Shown here: in pieces, positions 8,566-17,680 of the stretch
How positions within the stretch are numbered: the stretch's first letter is position 1
Layout of the letters: each line of letters starts with the position of its first letter
Assembly (NCBI RefSeq): GCF_001941975.2
Contig: NZ_CP146991.1
Span: 1,908,524 to 1,972,523, forward strand
Direction: 5' to 3'
DNA length: 64,000 bases
Source: Sporomusa sphaeroides DSM 2875
GTDB taxonomy: Bacteria > Bacillota > Negativicutes > Sporomusales > Sporomusaceae
Translations under genes and position numbers: made by a program
The notes under the pieces: generated by a model
The model's input: only the letters and a program-made list of their open reading frames with translations
Databases searched by the model: none
What the model was told of the DNA's origin: nothing

Positions 8566-9126
8566 TTGCTTACAGGCGTGATTGTTTCTTTAGTAGCTGT
8601 ATTACTGTTAGTTTTTTTACTGGTATATAAGAAAGAAATGATTATCAAAATGTTTATGTTGAATGTATCTGCTCCGGCAAATGAATTTTCTCAGCAGCTT
8701 GAGCAAACGGCCGATTCGATTATCAGGCGGCTGGAGGATGAATCAGCACAGCTTGAGTTACTGCTGGAAGAAGCAGAAGCGAAGATTGGCATACTTAGCC
8801 AGCAGGTGGAGTATGCCAATAAAATTATTGGACAACTGATAGAACTGGAAAATCGCCCCAATAGCGATAATTACAGGCAGGAGAGCCGGACAGAGTCTGT
8901 GAGTCATGTACCGGAGCCGACCCCGGCAATGGAGTTAGCTCCGCCTGCTGATGATATAGCTGAATTGCTTGATGATAATAAACTTGATAAAGAGCCGGTT
9001 AATATAGAAAAACACCGGCTTATTATTGCTATGGCTGATCAAGGCTATACGATTACGGAAATCGCTAAAGCCACCGGTGTGGGTAAGGGTGAGATAACCT
9101 TACTGCTGCAATTGAATAAAAAATGA
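8566..9126 (+). CDS. Single-pass membrane coiled-coil protein with C-terminal helix-turn-helix-like segment
   Basis: 186 aa. An N-terminal transmembrane helix (residues 1-25), then a coiled coil (about 45-100), a Pro/Glu/Asp-rich linker, and a C-terminal segment (MADQGYTITEIAKATGVGKG) that reads as a helix-turn-helix. This resembles DUF6115-like proteins found at the end of motility operons. Start taken at TTG 8566, since GGGGTGG ends 5 bases before it; the GTG at 8557 is in the ribosome site. Last gene before the rpsB promoter. Function unknown; a membrane-bound regulator or tether is possible. Confidence 0.75.
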   Translation: MLTGVIVSLVAVLLLVFLLVYKKEMIIKMFMLNVSAPANEFSQQLEQTADSIIRRLEDESAQLELLLEEAEAKIGILSQQVEYANKIIGQLIELENRPNSDNYRQESRTESVSHVPEPTPAMELAPPADDIAELLDDNKLDKEPVNIEKHRLIIAMADQGYTITEIAKATGVGKGEITLLLQLNKK

Positions 9127-9188
9127 ACCGTTTGGTATAATAAAAACAAAAAAATGATAAAAAGTAAAAAAATATAAGGAATTTTTAC

Positions 9189-9217
9189 TTGTTACCGGTA
9201 AGAACTTATGCTATACT
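9189..9217 (+). promoter_or_regulatory. Probable sigma-A promoter of rpsB
   Basis: TTGTTA, 17 bases, then TATACT, in an AT-rich region after the motility operon. Placed to give an approximately 100-nt rpsB leader. Confidence 0.7.
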
Positions 9218-9227
9218 ATTTTTCGGT

Positions 9228-9305
9228 GTTATCACACACGCAATCTAATTTTGCCACTGTGCCAAAGAATGGTGACGGCAAAAAATGCGGATTGCGGCGG
9301 TAAAT
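9228..9305 (+). promoter_or_regulatory. Structured leader of rpsB (candidate S2 autoregulatory element)
   Basis: The leader can fold with GCAATC near 9240 pairing with GATTGC near 9291, enclosing a TTTTGCC/GGCAAAA helix around a GTGCCA/TGGTGAC loop region. Ribosomal-protein leaders often bind the encoded protein. This is only a fold seen by eye. Confidence 0.4.
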
Positions 9306-9323
9306 TAACAGGAGGTGTATCTT

Positions 9324-10022
9324 ATGTCAGTTATTTCCATGAAACAGCTTTTGGAAGCTGGTGTGCATTTCGGCCATCAGACCAGAAGATGGAACCCCAA
9401 AATGGCCCCGTACATATTTACGGAGCGTAACGGTATCTATATTATTGACCTGCAAAAAACAGTTAAAAAGGTGGAAGAAGCGTATAATTTTGTACGTGAC
9501 CTGGCTGCCCAAGGACAAACTATGTTATTTGTGGGTACGAAGAAACAAGCTCAGGAAGCTGTAAAAGAAGAAGCTATCAGATGCGACATGTTTTATGTTA
9601 ATGAAAGATGGCTTGGCGGTATGCTGACCAACTTCCAAACTATTCAAAAACGTATTAACAGACTGCGTGAATTGGAAGGTATGGAAGAAAAAGGCATGTT
9701 CGAAGTATTGCCTAAGAAGGAAGTTATTACTTTACGCCACGAAATGGAACGTCTGCAAAAATTCCTTGGTGGCATTAAAAATATGCACAAACTTCCAGGT
9801 GCGCTGTTCATTATTGATCCGCGTAAAGAACGTATTGCTGTGGCTGAAGCTCGCAATCTGGGTATTCCCATTGTTGGTATTGTTGACACCAACTGCGATC
9901 CTGATGAAATTGATTATATTATTCCTGGCAACGACGATGCTATTCGTGCTGTCAAGTTGCTTACTGCAAAAGTTGCCGATGCTGTTCTGGAAGGCCGTCA
10001 AGGCGAACAGATGGCAGAGTAA
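9324..10022 (+). CDS. rpsB: 30S ribosomal protein S2
   Basis: 232 aa. Assembles late on the 30S head/body junction. Family landmarks: [22 protein letters not shown] at the start, [10 protein letters not shown], the [10 protein letters not shown] signature and the PDALFIIDP-like segment. Start at ATG 9324, six bases after GGAGGTG; an upstream in-frame GTG (9315) lies inside that site. Followed by a hairpin and then tsf, the near-universal rpsB-tsf pair. Confidence 0.98.
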   Translation: MSVISMKQLLEAGVHFGHQTRRWNPKMAPYIFTERNGIYIIDLQKTVKKVEEAYNFVRDLAAQGQTMLFVGTKKQAQEAVKEEAIRCDMFYVNERWLGGMLTNFQTIQKRINRLRELEGMEEKGMFEVLPKKEVITLRHEMERLQKFLGGIKNMHKLPGALFIIDPRKERIAVAEARNLGIPIVGIVDTNCDPDEIDYIIPGNDDAIRAVKLLTAKVADAVLEGRQGEQMAE

Positions 10023-10039
10023 ACTATTATTTGCAAAAT

Positions 10040-10072
10040 AAAGGTAAGGGGCTTTTTTGCCCTCTTACCTTT
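10040..10072 (+). terminator. rpsB-tsf intergenic hairpin (attenuator-like)
   Basis: AAAGGTAAG...CTTACCTTT inverted repeat with an inner GGGC/GCCC step and T-rich loop. No downstream T-run, so more likely a partial attenuator or processing site setting the S2/EF-Ts ratio than a full terminator. Confidence 0.6.
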
Positions 10073-10095
10073 AATAATAGTTAGGGGGATTAGAC

Positions 10096-10743
10096 ATGAT
10101 AACGGCTGGAATGGTTAAAGAGTTGAGAGAACGTACTGGTGCCGGTATGATGGATTGTAAAAAGGCGCTGGGTGAGACTAATGGTGATATGGAAAAGGCT
10201 GTTGATTATTTGCGGGAAAAAGGCTTGGCTGCCGCCGCAAAAAAAGCTAGCCGGATAGCTTCGGAAGGACTTGTTGAAGCTTACATACATGGGGCAGGAC
10301 GCATTGGTGTTCTTCTCGAAGTTAACTGTGAGACTGACTTTGTTGCCAAAACCGATGGGTTCAAAAGTTTGGTGCGTGACATAGCAATGCAAATAGCTGC
10401 TGCTAACCCTAGCTATGTTGCCCGTGAAGAAGTGCCGGAAGAAATACTGAATCATGAAAGAGAAATTCTTCGGGCTCAGGCGCTGAACGAAGGCAAACCT
10501 GCCAACATTATCGAGAAAATGATTGGCGGCCGGTTGGAGAAATTCTATAAAGAAGCCTGCTTATTGGAACAGCCTTTCATTAAGGACCCGGATAAAACAA
10601 TTAAGCAGCTTATCACAGAAAGTGTGGCTAAAATTGGCGAAAACATATCGGTTCGTCGTTTTACCAGGTACCATTTAGGTGAAGGTCTTGAGAAAAAGGC
10701 CAATGATTTTGCGGCAGAAGTAATGGCTGCTGTTAACAAATAG
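10096..10743 (+). CDS. tsf: Translation elongation factor Ts
   Basis: 215 aa, the short Thermus-like form rather than the 283-aa E. coli form. Exchanges GDP on EF-Tu. N-terminal UBA-like domain with [13 protein letters not shown], then the core motif [11 protein letters not shown] contacting EF-Tu; the second core subdomain is reduced. ATG start with GGGGG upstream. Ends directly at a strong terminator. Confidence 0.97.
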   Translation: MITAGMVKELRERTGAGMMDCKKALGETNGDMEKAVDYLREKGLAAAAKKASRIASEGLVEAYIHGAGRIGVLLEVNCETDFVAKTDGFKSLVRDIAMQIAAANPSYVAREEVPEEILNHEREILRAQALNEGKPANIIEKMIGGRLEKFYKEACLLEQPFIKDPDKTIKQLITESVAKIGENISVRRFTRYHLGEGLEKKANDFAAEVMAAVNK

Positions 10744-10769
10744 GAGAACACTTCGTGTTCTCTTTTTTC
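10744..10769 (+). terminator. Rho-independent terminator after tsf
   Basis: 8-bp stem GAGAACAC/GTGTTCTC with a 3-nt loop followed by a T-run, directly after the tsf stop. Confidence 0.85.
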
Positions 10770-10773
10770 TCAA

Positions 10774-10806
10774 GCTCTAACAGAAAGTATAACTTTCTGT
10801 TAGAGC
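10774..10806 (+). repeat. Family C hairpin repeat, copy C1
   Basis: Perfect 15-bp inverted repeat GCTCTAACAGAAAGT / ACTTTCTGTTAGAGC with a 3-nt ATA loop. Related copies at 19542-19573 and 36246-36280. No T-run and already 5 bases past a working terminator, so not simply a terminator. Confidence 0.75.
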
Positions 10807-10854
10807 AGAACAAAAAATGTTGTGACAAATAAAGGATTTAAAGACTATTTGTAG

Positions 10855-12167
<1,313 letters not shown>

Positions 12168-12171
12168 CAGC

Positions 12172-12372
12172 TTGGATACAGTCGCGCAGCCGTTGTCTGA
12201 AGTTATTAATAAGTTGGAACAAAATGATAGCAAATATACTGTTACCATTACTAAACCTTCGCGCAATATGTTTCAGCTTGATGATACATTGTATGTTATT
12301 AGGCAGCAAGTGGATGCTGATGGAATTTATCATTTAATTGCTGCTGCTAAAATGGGAAAGGAGGTGTTTTAA
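12172..12372 (+). CDS. Small hypothetical protein between frr and ferredoxin
   Basis: 66 aa from a TTG start. Reads as a small alpha/beta protein with no transmembrane segment or metal motif; I do not recognise it. Spacing of five bases after frr and three before the ferredoxin start supports a real co-translated gene. GAAGTG at the frr end could serve as a weak ribosome site. Confidence 0.6.
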   Translation: MDTVAQPLSEVINKLEQNDSKYTVTITKPSRNMFQLDDTLYVIRQQVDADGIYHLIAAAKMGKEVF

Positions 12373-12375
12373 TTA

Positions 12376-12546
12376 ATGGCTTACAAAATTACAGATGAGT
12401 GTGTTGCCTGTGGTTCCTGTGCGGCTACCTGCCCGGTTGGCGCTATTCAAGAAGGTGAACCCATCTACAGCATCAACGAAGAATGTGTTGACTGTGGTTC
12501 TTGTGCAGAGGTTTGCCCAACTGGTGCAATTGTAGCTCCGGAATAA
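12376..12546 (+). CDS. 2[4Fe-4S] clostridial-type ferredoxin
   Basis: 56 aa, the classic bacterial ferredoxin length. Two CxxCxxCxxxCP clusters are visible, ACGSCAATCPVGAI and DCGSCAEVCPTGAI, each supplying ligands for a [4Fe-4S] cluster; the protein is a low-potential electron carrier. ATG 12376 lies about 8 bases after AGGAGGTG. The location between frr and uppS suggests it may feed the Fe-S enzyme IspG encoded nearby, but that is inference. Confidence 0.97.
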   Translation: MAYKITDECVACGSCAATCPVGAIQEGEPIYSINEECVDCGSCAEVCPTGAIVAPE

Positions 12547-12579
12547 TTTAAATCCCCCTCGCAAGAGGGGGTTTAAATT
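12547..12579 (+). terminator. Terminator after ferredoxin
   Basis: TTTAAATCCCCCTC / GAGGGGGTTTAAA hairpin with a GCAA loop immediately after the stop codon, trailing into T/A-rich sequence. Symmetric enough to work in either direction. Confidence 0.8.
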
Positions 12580-12602
12580 TGATATCTGTTGGCTAATTTT
12601 AC

Positions 12603-12672
12603 TAGTAGTCTGCCAAGTCTAAAGCCACAGGATGGATAAAAACACTGTGGATTTTGGCTTGGCGGACTACTA
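12603..12672 (+). repeat. Family D hairpin repeat, copy D1 (before uppS)
   Basis: 15-bp outer stem TAGTAGTCTGCCAAG / CTTGGCGGACTACTA (one G.U pair) and a 6-bp inner stem CCACAG/CTGTGG. The shorter copy at 56465-56514 shares both outer arms and the ACACTG-GGATTT-GGCTT part but lacks about 22 internal bases. Confidence 0.75.
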
Positions 12673-12728
12673 TATTCTGGAGATAATTTGGTCATAACTA
12701 TAGCTAAAGCTTAGCGGAGGATTATAGT

Positions 12729-13511
12729 GTGTGGATGAAGTGGTTTAGCAAAAAGCATACTCTTAAACAAAACGATTATAATGATATTGATCCCACAAGA
12801 CTCCCGCGTCATGTGGCTATAATCATGGATGGCAATGGACGCTGGGCGCAGAAAAAAGGGTTGCCGCGGACCCTTGGTCATCGGGCCGGGGCGGAAACCC
12901 TGCGGGAAATTGTAAAGACCGCTTCCGAAATAGGTATACAAGTCCTTACTGCATATGCCTTTTCTACGGAGAACTGGCGGCGGCCGGCTGATGAAGTCAG
13001 TTTGTTAATGAGTCTGCTGTCTGATTATCTTGATAATGAGCTTGCCGAATTAGATGAAAATAATGTGCAAGTAAGATTTATCGGTCATACAGGGGATTTG
13101 GCCCTCAATTTGCAAAAAAAAGTTGAAAAAGCTCAGACGCTTACAGCTCATAACACAGGATTGATTTTAAATCTGGCCGTAAACTACGGGGGCCGGGCTG
13201 AGTTGACGCGCGCTGTTAAGATAATTAGTGAAAAAGTGTTACGGCGGGAGTTAGACCCGGAAGATATCAATGAAACAATTATTGAAGAACATTTATATAC
13301 TGCCAATTTGCCGGCTCCGGATTTATTGATCAGGCCGAGCGGAGATTTTCGCATTAGCAATTTTTTGTTATGGCAAATGGCATATACTGAGTTTTGGTTT
13401 ACGGAAATTCACTGGCCGGATTTCAAATCAGAAGATCTGCTGCAGGCTGTTCGCGATTATCAGCAACGGGATCGAAGATTTGGTGGTATAAAAAATACGA
13501 ATAAACGGTAG
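12729..13511 (+). CDS. uppS: Isoprenyl transferase (undecaprenyl diphosphate synthase)
   Basis: 260 aa. Condenses isopentenyl units onto farnesyl diphosphate to make the C55 carrier lipid for wall synthesis. The signature HVAIIMDGNGRWAQKKG holds the catalytic Asp and phosphate-binding residues; RPSGDFRISNFLLWQ and AYTEFWF are the C-terminal substrate motifs. GTG start at 12729, eight bases after GCGGAGG; an in-frame ATG at 12735 is the alternative. Starts the uppS-cdsA-dxr-rseP-ispG-proS cluster. Confidence 0.96.
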   Translation: MWMKWFSKKHTLKQNDYNDIDPTRLPRHVAIIMDGNGRWAQKKGLPRTLGHRAGAETLREIVKTASEIGIQVLTAYAFSTENWRRPADEVSLLMSLLSDYLDNELAELDENNVQVRFIGHTGDLALNLQKKVEKAQTLTAHNTGLILNLAVNYGGRAELTRAVKIISEKVLRRELDPEDINETIIEEHLYTANLPAPDLLIRPSGDFRISNFLLWQMAYTEFWFTEIHWPDFKSEDLLQAVRDYQQRDRRFGGIKNTNKR

Positions 13512-13520
13512 GTGCCTATA

Positions 13521-14348
13521 TTGCTTGGAATGCGTATTTTGACAGCAGCTATTGGAATACCGATAGCCATATACATTATTAATTATGGTGCATGGCTGTT
13601 TGCTGCCGCGGTAATACTGCTGGCACTCTTGGCCTGGCATGAGTTTTATAAAATGATGCAGGCAAAGGATATCCAGGTTCACTGCGGGATTGGTCTTATG
13701 GGGGTCATATTAGTTTTGGGCTGTGCGTGGTTGGGTAATGCGCAGGAACTGGTTATGGTTATATTGCTGGTTGTGTTGGCGACTATCGCCAAATCAGTGG
13801 TTTCCCATGCGAAATTTGGCATGACGGATGCCGCCTTTACTGTGTTGGGAACACTATATATCAGTTTGCCGTTTGCGCATTTGCTGCTGCTGCGCTTTGC
13901 CAGCCCCCATGAATATATACAAACCGCATTGGGCGCCTTATCGGTCGGTGCAGCTTATCTTTGGCTGGCTTTCATCGGTACCTGGGCTAGTGACACGCTG
14001 GCTTATTTTGTTGGTTCCACGCTGGGGCGGCATAAATTGTGTCCGGCTATCAGCCCTGGTAAAACCTATGAGGGAGCAATAGGCGGTTTAATCGGCAGTA
14101 TTGCCGGTGTCAGTATTATGGGATGGGTGAGTGGATTGCCGCTGGTCCATACCCTGCTCTTAGGTCTTTTGGTAGGTCTTGCAGCTCCGCTCGGTGATCT
14201 GGCAGAATCGGCGCTTAAAAGATTTTCCGGAGTAAAAGACTCCGGCAATGTTTTGCCAGGACATGGCGGCGTACTTGACCGCTTTGATGCCATTATGTTT
14301 ACCGTTCCGGTGGTCTACTATTACATAAGAACATTTGTCGGCTATTAG
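13521..14348 (+). CDS. cdsA: Phosphatidate cytidylyltransferase
   Basis: About 275 aa. Makes CDP-diacylglycerol from phosphatidate and CTP, the branch point of phospholipid synthesis. Many hydrophobic segments; the C-terminal signature SALKRFSGVKDSGNVLPGHGGVLDR (14209-14283) with the catalytic Asp residues and the SPGKTYEGAIGG segment are intact. TTG 13521 is chosen because TAGGTG ends seven bases before it; a GTG at 13512 directly abuts the uppS stop. Confidence 0.95.
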   Translation: MLGMRILTAAIGIPIAIYIINYGAWLFAAAVILLALLAWHEFYKMMQAKDIQVHCGIGLMGVILVLGCAWLGNAQELVMVILLVVLATIAKSVVSHAKFGMTDAAFTVLGTLYISLPFAHLLLLRFASPHEYIQTALGALSVGAAYLWLAFIGTWASDTLAYFVGSTLGRHKLCPAISPGKTYEGAIGGLIGSIAGVSIMGWVSGLPLVHTLLLGLLVGLAAPLGDLAESALKRFSGVKDSGNVLPGHGGVLDRFDAIMFTVPVVYYYIRTFVGY

Positions 14349-14371
14349 AAATTTAGACAGGAGTTCCACAG

Positions 14372-15535
14372 ATGAAGCATATTGCAATTTTAGGAAGTAC
14401 CGGCTCCATTGGTACTCAGGCTTTGGACGTAATTGCTGCTAACCCTGATAAATATAATGTAACAGTGTTGGCTGCCTATCATAATGAACAGCTGCTACAA
14501 GAGCAGATAGAATATTTCAAACCCCAATTAGCGGTGCTAATTGATAAACAAGCAGCTGACCGTCTGGCTGCTTCCTATCGCGGGCCAACCCAAATCGTAA
14601 CCGGTGAAGAGGGGCTCTTAGAAGCTGCTGTTTTTCACCAGACAGATACCGTTTTGACCTCACTGGTTGGCTTCGCCGGTCTTAAGCCAACGATTGCTGC
14701 CATCAAAGCTAAAAAAAACATTGCTCTGGCTAACAAAGAAACGCTGGTAGCCGCCGGTCAGTTAGTTATGGCTTTGGCGAAAGACTATAATGTCAGCGTT
14801 TATCCGGTTGACAGCGAACATAGCGCGATTTTTCAGTGTTTGCAGGGCGAAAACAATAAACACATTGGCCGGATTATTTTAACGGCGTCAGGCGGCCCGT
14901 TCCGGGGGCGTACCGCCAAGGAACTAGCTCATGTTACCGTCGAGGATTGCCTGAAACATCCTAATTGGTCTATGGGACGTAAAATCACAATTGATTCAGC
15001 AACTTTGGCTAATAAAGGGTTGGAAGTGATTGAAGCCAAATGGCTCTTTGGTGTGGCTTATGATCAAATTGATGTTTGTGTTCATCCTCAGAGTATTATT
15101 CATTCTATGGTGGAATTTATTGATGGCAGTGTCATGGCCCAATTGGGAATGCCGGATATGCGTCTGCCAATTCAGTATGCGTTGTCTTATCCTGAACGCA
15201 TACCCTCCAAATTTCCACGGCTTGATTTGACTGCTTTGTCGGCGTTGACCTTCACTGAACCTGATACAGGCAATTTTCCGGCATTAAAGCTGGCTTATAC
15301 TGCGGGGAACAAGGGCGGAACCATGCCTTGTGTCTTCAATGCTGCCAATGAAGTGGCTGTGTATGCATTTTTACAGGGCAAAATTGGTTTTCTTGATATT
15401 GCACAGATTATAAGTTATACTATGGAAATACATTCACTTGTTACCACTCCAGATTTGGAGCAAATATATGCAGCAGATACATGGGCGCGCCAATGTGCGG
15501 TCCAGGCAGTGAGTGACCTTGGCAGGAAGGCCTAA
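14372..15535 (+). CDS. dxr: 1-deoxy-D-xylulose 5-phosphate reductoisomerase
   Basis: 387 aa. Second step of the MEP isoprenoid pathway, DXP to MEP, using NADPH and a divalent metal. NADPH loop LGSTGSIGTQALDV at the N-terminus; metal and substrate site PVDSEHSAIFQCL; flexible SASGGPFRG-type loop (TASGGPFRG); C-terminal GNKGGTMPCVFNAANE. ATG with AGGAG upstream. Together with ispG downstream it shows that the MEP route is used. Confidence 0.97.
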   Translation: MKHIAILGSTGSIGTQALDVIAANPDKYNVTVLAAYHNEQLLQEQIEYFKPQLAVLIDKQAADRLAASYRGPTQIVTGEEGLLEAAVFHQTDTVLTSLVGFAGLKPTIAAIKAKKNIALANKETLVAAGQLVMALAKDYNVSVYPVDSEHSAIFQCLQGENNKHIGRIILTASGGPFRGRTAKELAHVTVEDCLKHPNWSMGRKITIDSATLANKGLEVIEAKWLFGVAYDQIDVCVHPQSIIHSMVEFIDGSVMAQLGMPDMRLPIQYALSYPERIPSKFPRLDLTALSALTFTEPDTGNFPALKLAYTAGNKGGTMPCVFNAANEVAVYAFLQGKIGFLDIAQIISYTMEIHSLVTTPDLEQIYAADTWARQCAVQAVSDLGRKA

Positions 15536-15562
15536 CCAAATACATGAAGGGGTGGTAAAGAT

Positions 15563-16594
15563 TTGTCTACCGTTATTGCAACCATATTTGTTTTCGGTTT
15601 ATTAATCCTAGTCCATGAGCTTGGTCATTTTATTACTGCGAAGAGCGTGGGAATGAGGGTGGATGAATTTGCTATCGGCTTCGGACCAAAGCTAATAAGC
15701 AAAAAAATTGGAGAAACCATATACTCTCTTCGCATCATACCACTAGGCGGCTATAATAAAATTGCCGGTATGGATCCTGATGAAGAACAGGATGAACGTT
15801 CTTTCAGCGCGAAGCCTATCTGGGCCAGAATGCTGGTTATTGTGGCCGGTTCTGCCATGAATCTGGTTTTGCCGGTTGTTTTGCTGTTCATCGTATTTGT
15901 CAGTGCCGGCATCGACACTCCTTCCAATCAGCCAATCATCGGCAAGATTTTTCCGGATAAGCCGGCCGCTATGGCTGGTTTGCTGCCGGGGGATAAAGTA
16001 TCGGCGGTAAATGGCACCCCGATTGAATCCTGGCGTGACTTTGTCAGTGTAATCCAATCACATGCGGGAGCGAATCTCACGATAACCTATGCCCGAGGTT
16101 CTGAACAAGACAAAACAGCGATATTGACGCCTGAATATGATGAAAGTACTAAGCGGGGGATTATTGGTGTCATGCCGCTAATTAATAAGTATCAGCCAGG
16201 AGTGGTTGAGGCTATTGGTCTGGCGGGCAAACAAACCTTGTTTGTCGCGCAAAGTATGGTAGTTGGCATTGCCGAGATGATTACCGGTAAAGCGGCTGCC
16301 GATGTCGCCGGACCCATTGGTGTAGCACAGATGGCAGGAGAAGTGGCCCAGCTTGGCATCATTCCGTTACTGCAATTTGCTGCTTTTTTAAGTATTAATT
16401 TAGGCCTGATTAATCTGCTGCCGGTGCCGGTACTGGATGGAGGGCATGTTGTCACCCTGGCGGTGGAAGGTCTCAGAGGCAAACCGCTAAATAGAAACCA
16501 AATGCAATTTATCCAGATGATTGGGTTTGCATTACTCATGCTCCTGTTTGTGGTGGCAACCTTCAAAGATATATCGCGATTAAAATTGTTTTAA
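15563..16594 (+). CDS. rseP: RIP metalloprotease RseP (site-2 protease family)
   Basis: 343 aa. Intramembrane zinc protease that cuts membrane-bound regulators such as anti-sigma factors. The HELGH zinc motif is at residues 18-22 in the first membrane helix; one PDZ domain (about 115-190, with AGLLPGDKV); the second metal motif LLPVPVLDGGHV lies in the penultimate helix. TTG start behind GGGGTGG. Bacillus calls it RasP. Sits in the conserved dxr-rseP-ispG-proS order. Confidence 0.95.
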   Translation: MSTVIATIFVFGLLILVHELGHFITAKSVGMRVDEFAIGFGPKLISKKIGETIYSLRIIPLGGYNKIAGMDPDEEQDERSFSAKPIWARMLVIVAGSAMNLVLPVVLLFIVFVSAGIDTPSNQPIIGKIFPDKPAAMAGLLPGDKVSAVNGTPIESWRDFVSVIQSHAGANLTITYARGSEQDKTAILTPEYDESTKRGIIGVMPLINKYQPGVVEAIGLAGKQTLFVAQSMVVGIAEMITGKAAADVAGPIGVAQMAGEVAQLGIIPLLQFAAFLSINLGLINLLPVPVLDGGHVVTLAVEGLRGKPLNRNQMQFIQMIGFALLMLLFVVATFKDISRLKLF

Positions 16595-16608
16595 GCTGGT
16601 GATGAAGT

Positions 16609-17679
16609 ATGCAGCGCAAGCAAACGCGGCCAATCCAAATTGACAAAATTACGGTAGGTGGCGGTGCGCCTATCTCAATACAATCAATGACAAATACCCG
16701 TACCGACAATGTTCCGGAAACGGTAGCACAAATTAAGCGGCTGCTTGACGCCGGGTGTGATATTGTTCGCATTGCCGTGCCTGACATGAATGCCGCCCAG
16801 GCGATAGCAGCAATCAAAGCGGCGGTCGAGGTACCACTGATTGCCGATATTCATTTTGACTACCGTCTGGCTCTCGCTGCCATCGAGCACGGTGTTAACG
16901 GCCTGCGCCTGAATCCCGGAAATATCGGCGACGCTGACCAGGTAGCCGCTGTTGTTAAAGCCGCTAAAAAGCGGCGAACTCCCATTCGTATCGGGGTTAA
17001 CGCCGGCTCACTAAGTAAGGAGATGCTTGCCAGACATGGCGGGAGTCCGACAGCAGAAGCTATGGTGGAAAGCGCGCTAAAGCATATCCGTATATTAGAG
17101 AAGCATAATTTTAATGACATTAAAATATCGCTGAAGGCCCATGATGTACCGCTAACGATCCGCGCCTATCAGCTGATGTCGGAAGCGGTGGATTACCCTT
17201 TGCATCTTGGCATAACCGAGGCTGGAACAGTGCGGTCAGGTGTCATTAAATCGGCAGTAGGAATCGGAGCGCTATTGGCCCAGGGGATTGGTGATACCCT
17301 CAGAGTATCGTTAACCGGCGACCCTGTAGAAGAAATTCATGTGGCCAATGAAATTCTTAAGTCACTTGGACTGCGGCAATATGGCCCCACGCTGGTATCT
17401 TGTCCCACCTGCGGCCGCTGCCAGATTAATTTGGTAGATATTGCCGAAATGGTGGAAGATAAGCTGAAACTGTTTAAAAAGCCCATTACTGTAGCCGTAA
17501 TGGGGTGTGTGGTAAATGGACCAGGTGAAGCAAAAGAAGCTGATGTTGGTATTGCCGGGGGCAAAGGCGAGGGCCTGTTGTTCAGTAAAGGCAAGATTAT
17601 CCGTAAAGTGCCGGAAGACGAACTCATAAGTGCATTATTTGCTGAAATTGACAAACTTAATAAGGAGGCTAACAACTAA
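16609..17679 (+). CDS. ispG: 4-hydroxy-3-methylbut-2-enyl diphosphate synthase (flavodoxin/ferredoxin)
   Basis: 356 aa. Converts MEcPP to HMBPP in the MEP pathway with a [4Fe-4S] cluster. TIM-barrel N-terminus ([33 protein letters not shown]); cluster ligands C265 and C268 in SCPTCGR and C300 in [11 protein letters not shown]. Two-domain form, without the extra domain of plant and Chlamydia enzymes. ATG start 14 bases after rseP. Confidence 0.97.
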   Translation: MQRKQTRPIQIDKITVGGGAPISIQSMTNTRTDNVPETVAQIKRLLDAGCDIVRIAVPDMNAAQAIAAIKAAVEVPLIADIHFDYRLALAAIEHGVNGLRLNPGNIGDADQVAAVVKAAKKRRTPIRIGVNAGSLSKEMLARHGGSPTAEAMVESALKHIRILEKHNFNDIKISLKAHDVPLTIRAYQLMSEAVDYPLHLGITEAGTVRSGVIKSAVGIGALLAQGIGDTLRVSLTGDPVEEIHVANEILKSLGLRQYGPTLVSCPTCGRCQINLVDIAEMVEDKLKLFKKPITVAVMGCVVNGPGEAKEADVGIAGGKGEGLLFSKGKIIRKVPEDELISALFAEIDKLNKEANN

Positions 17680-17680
17680 C

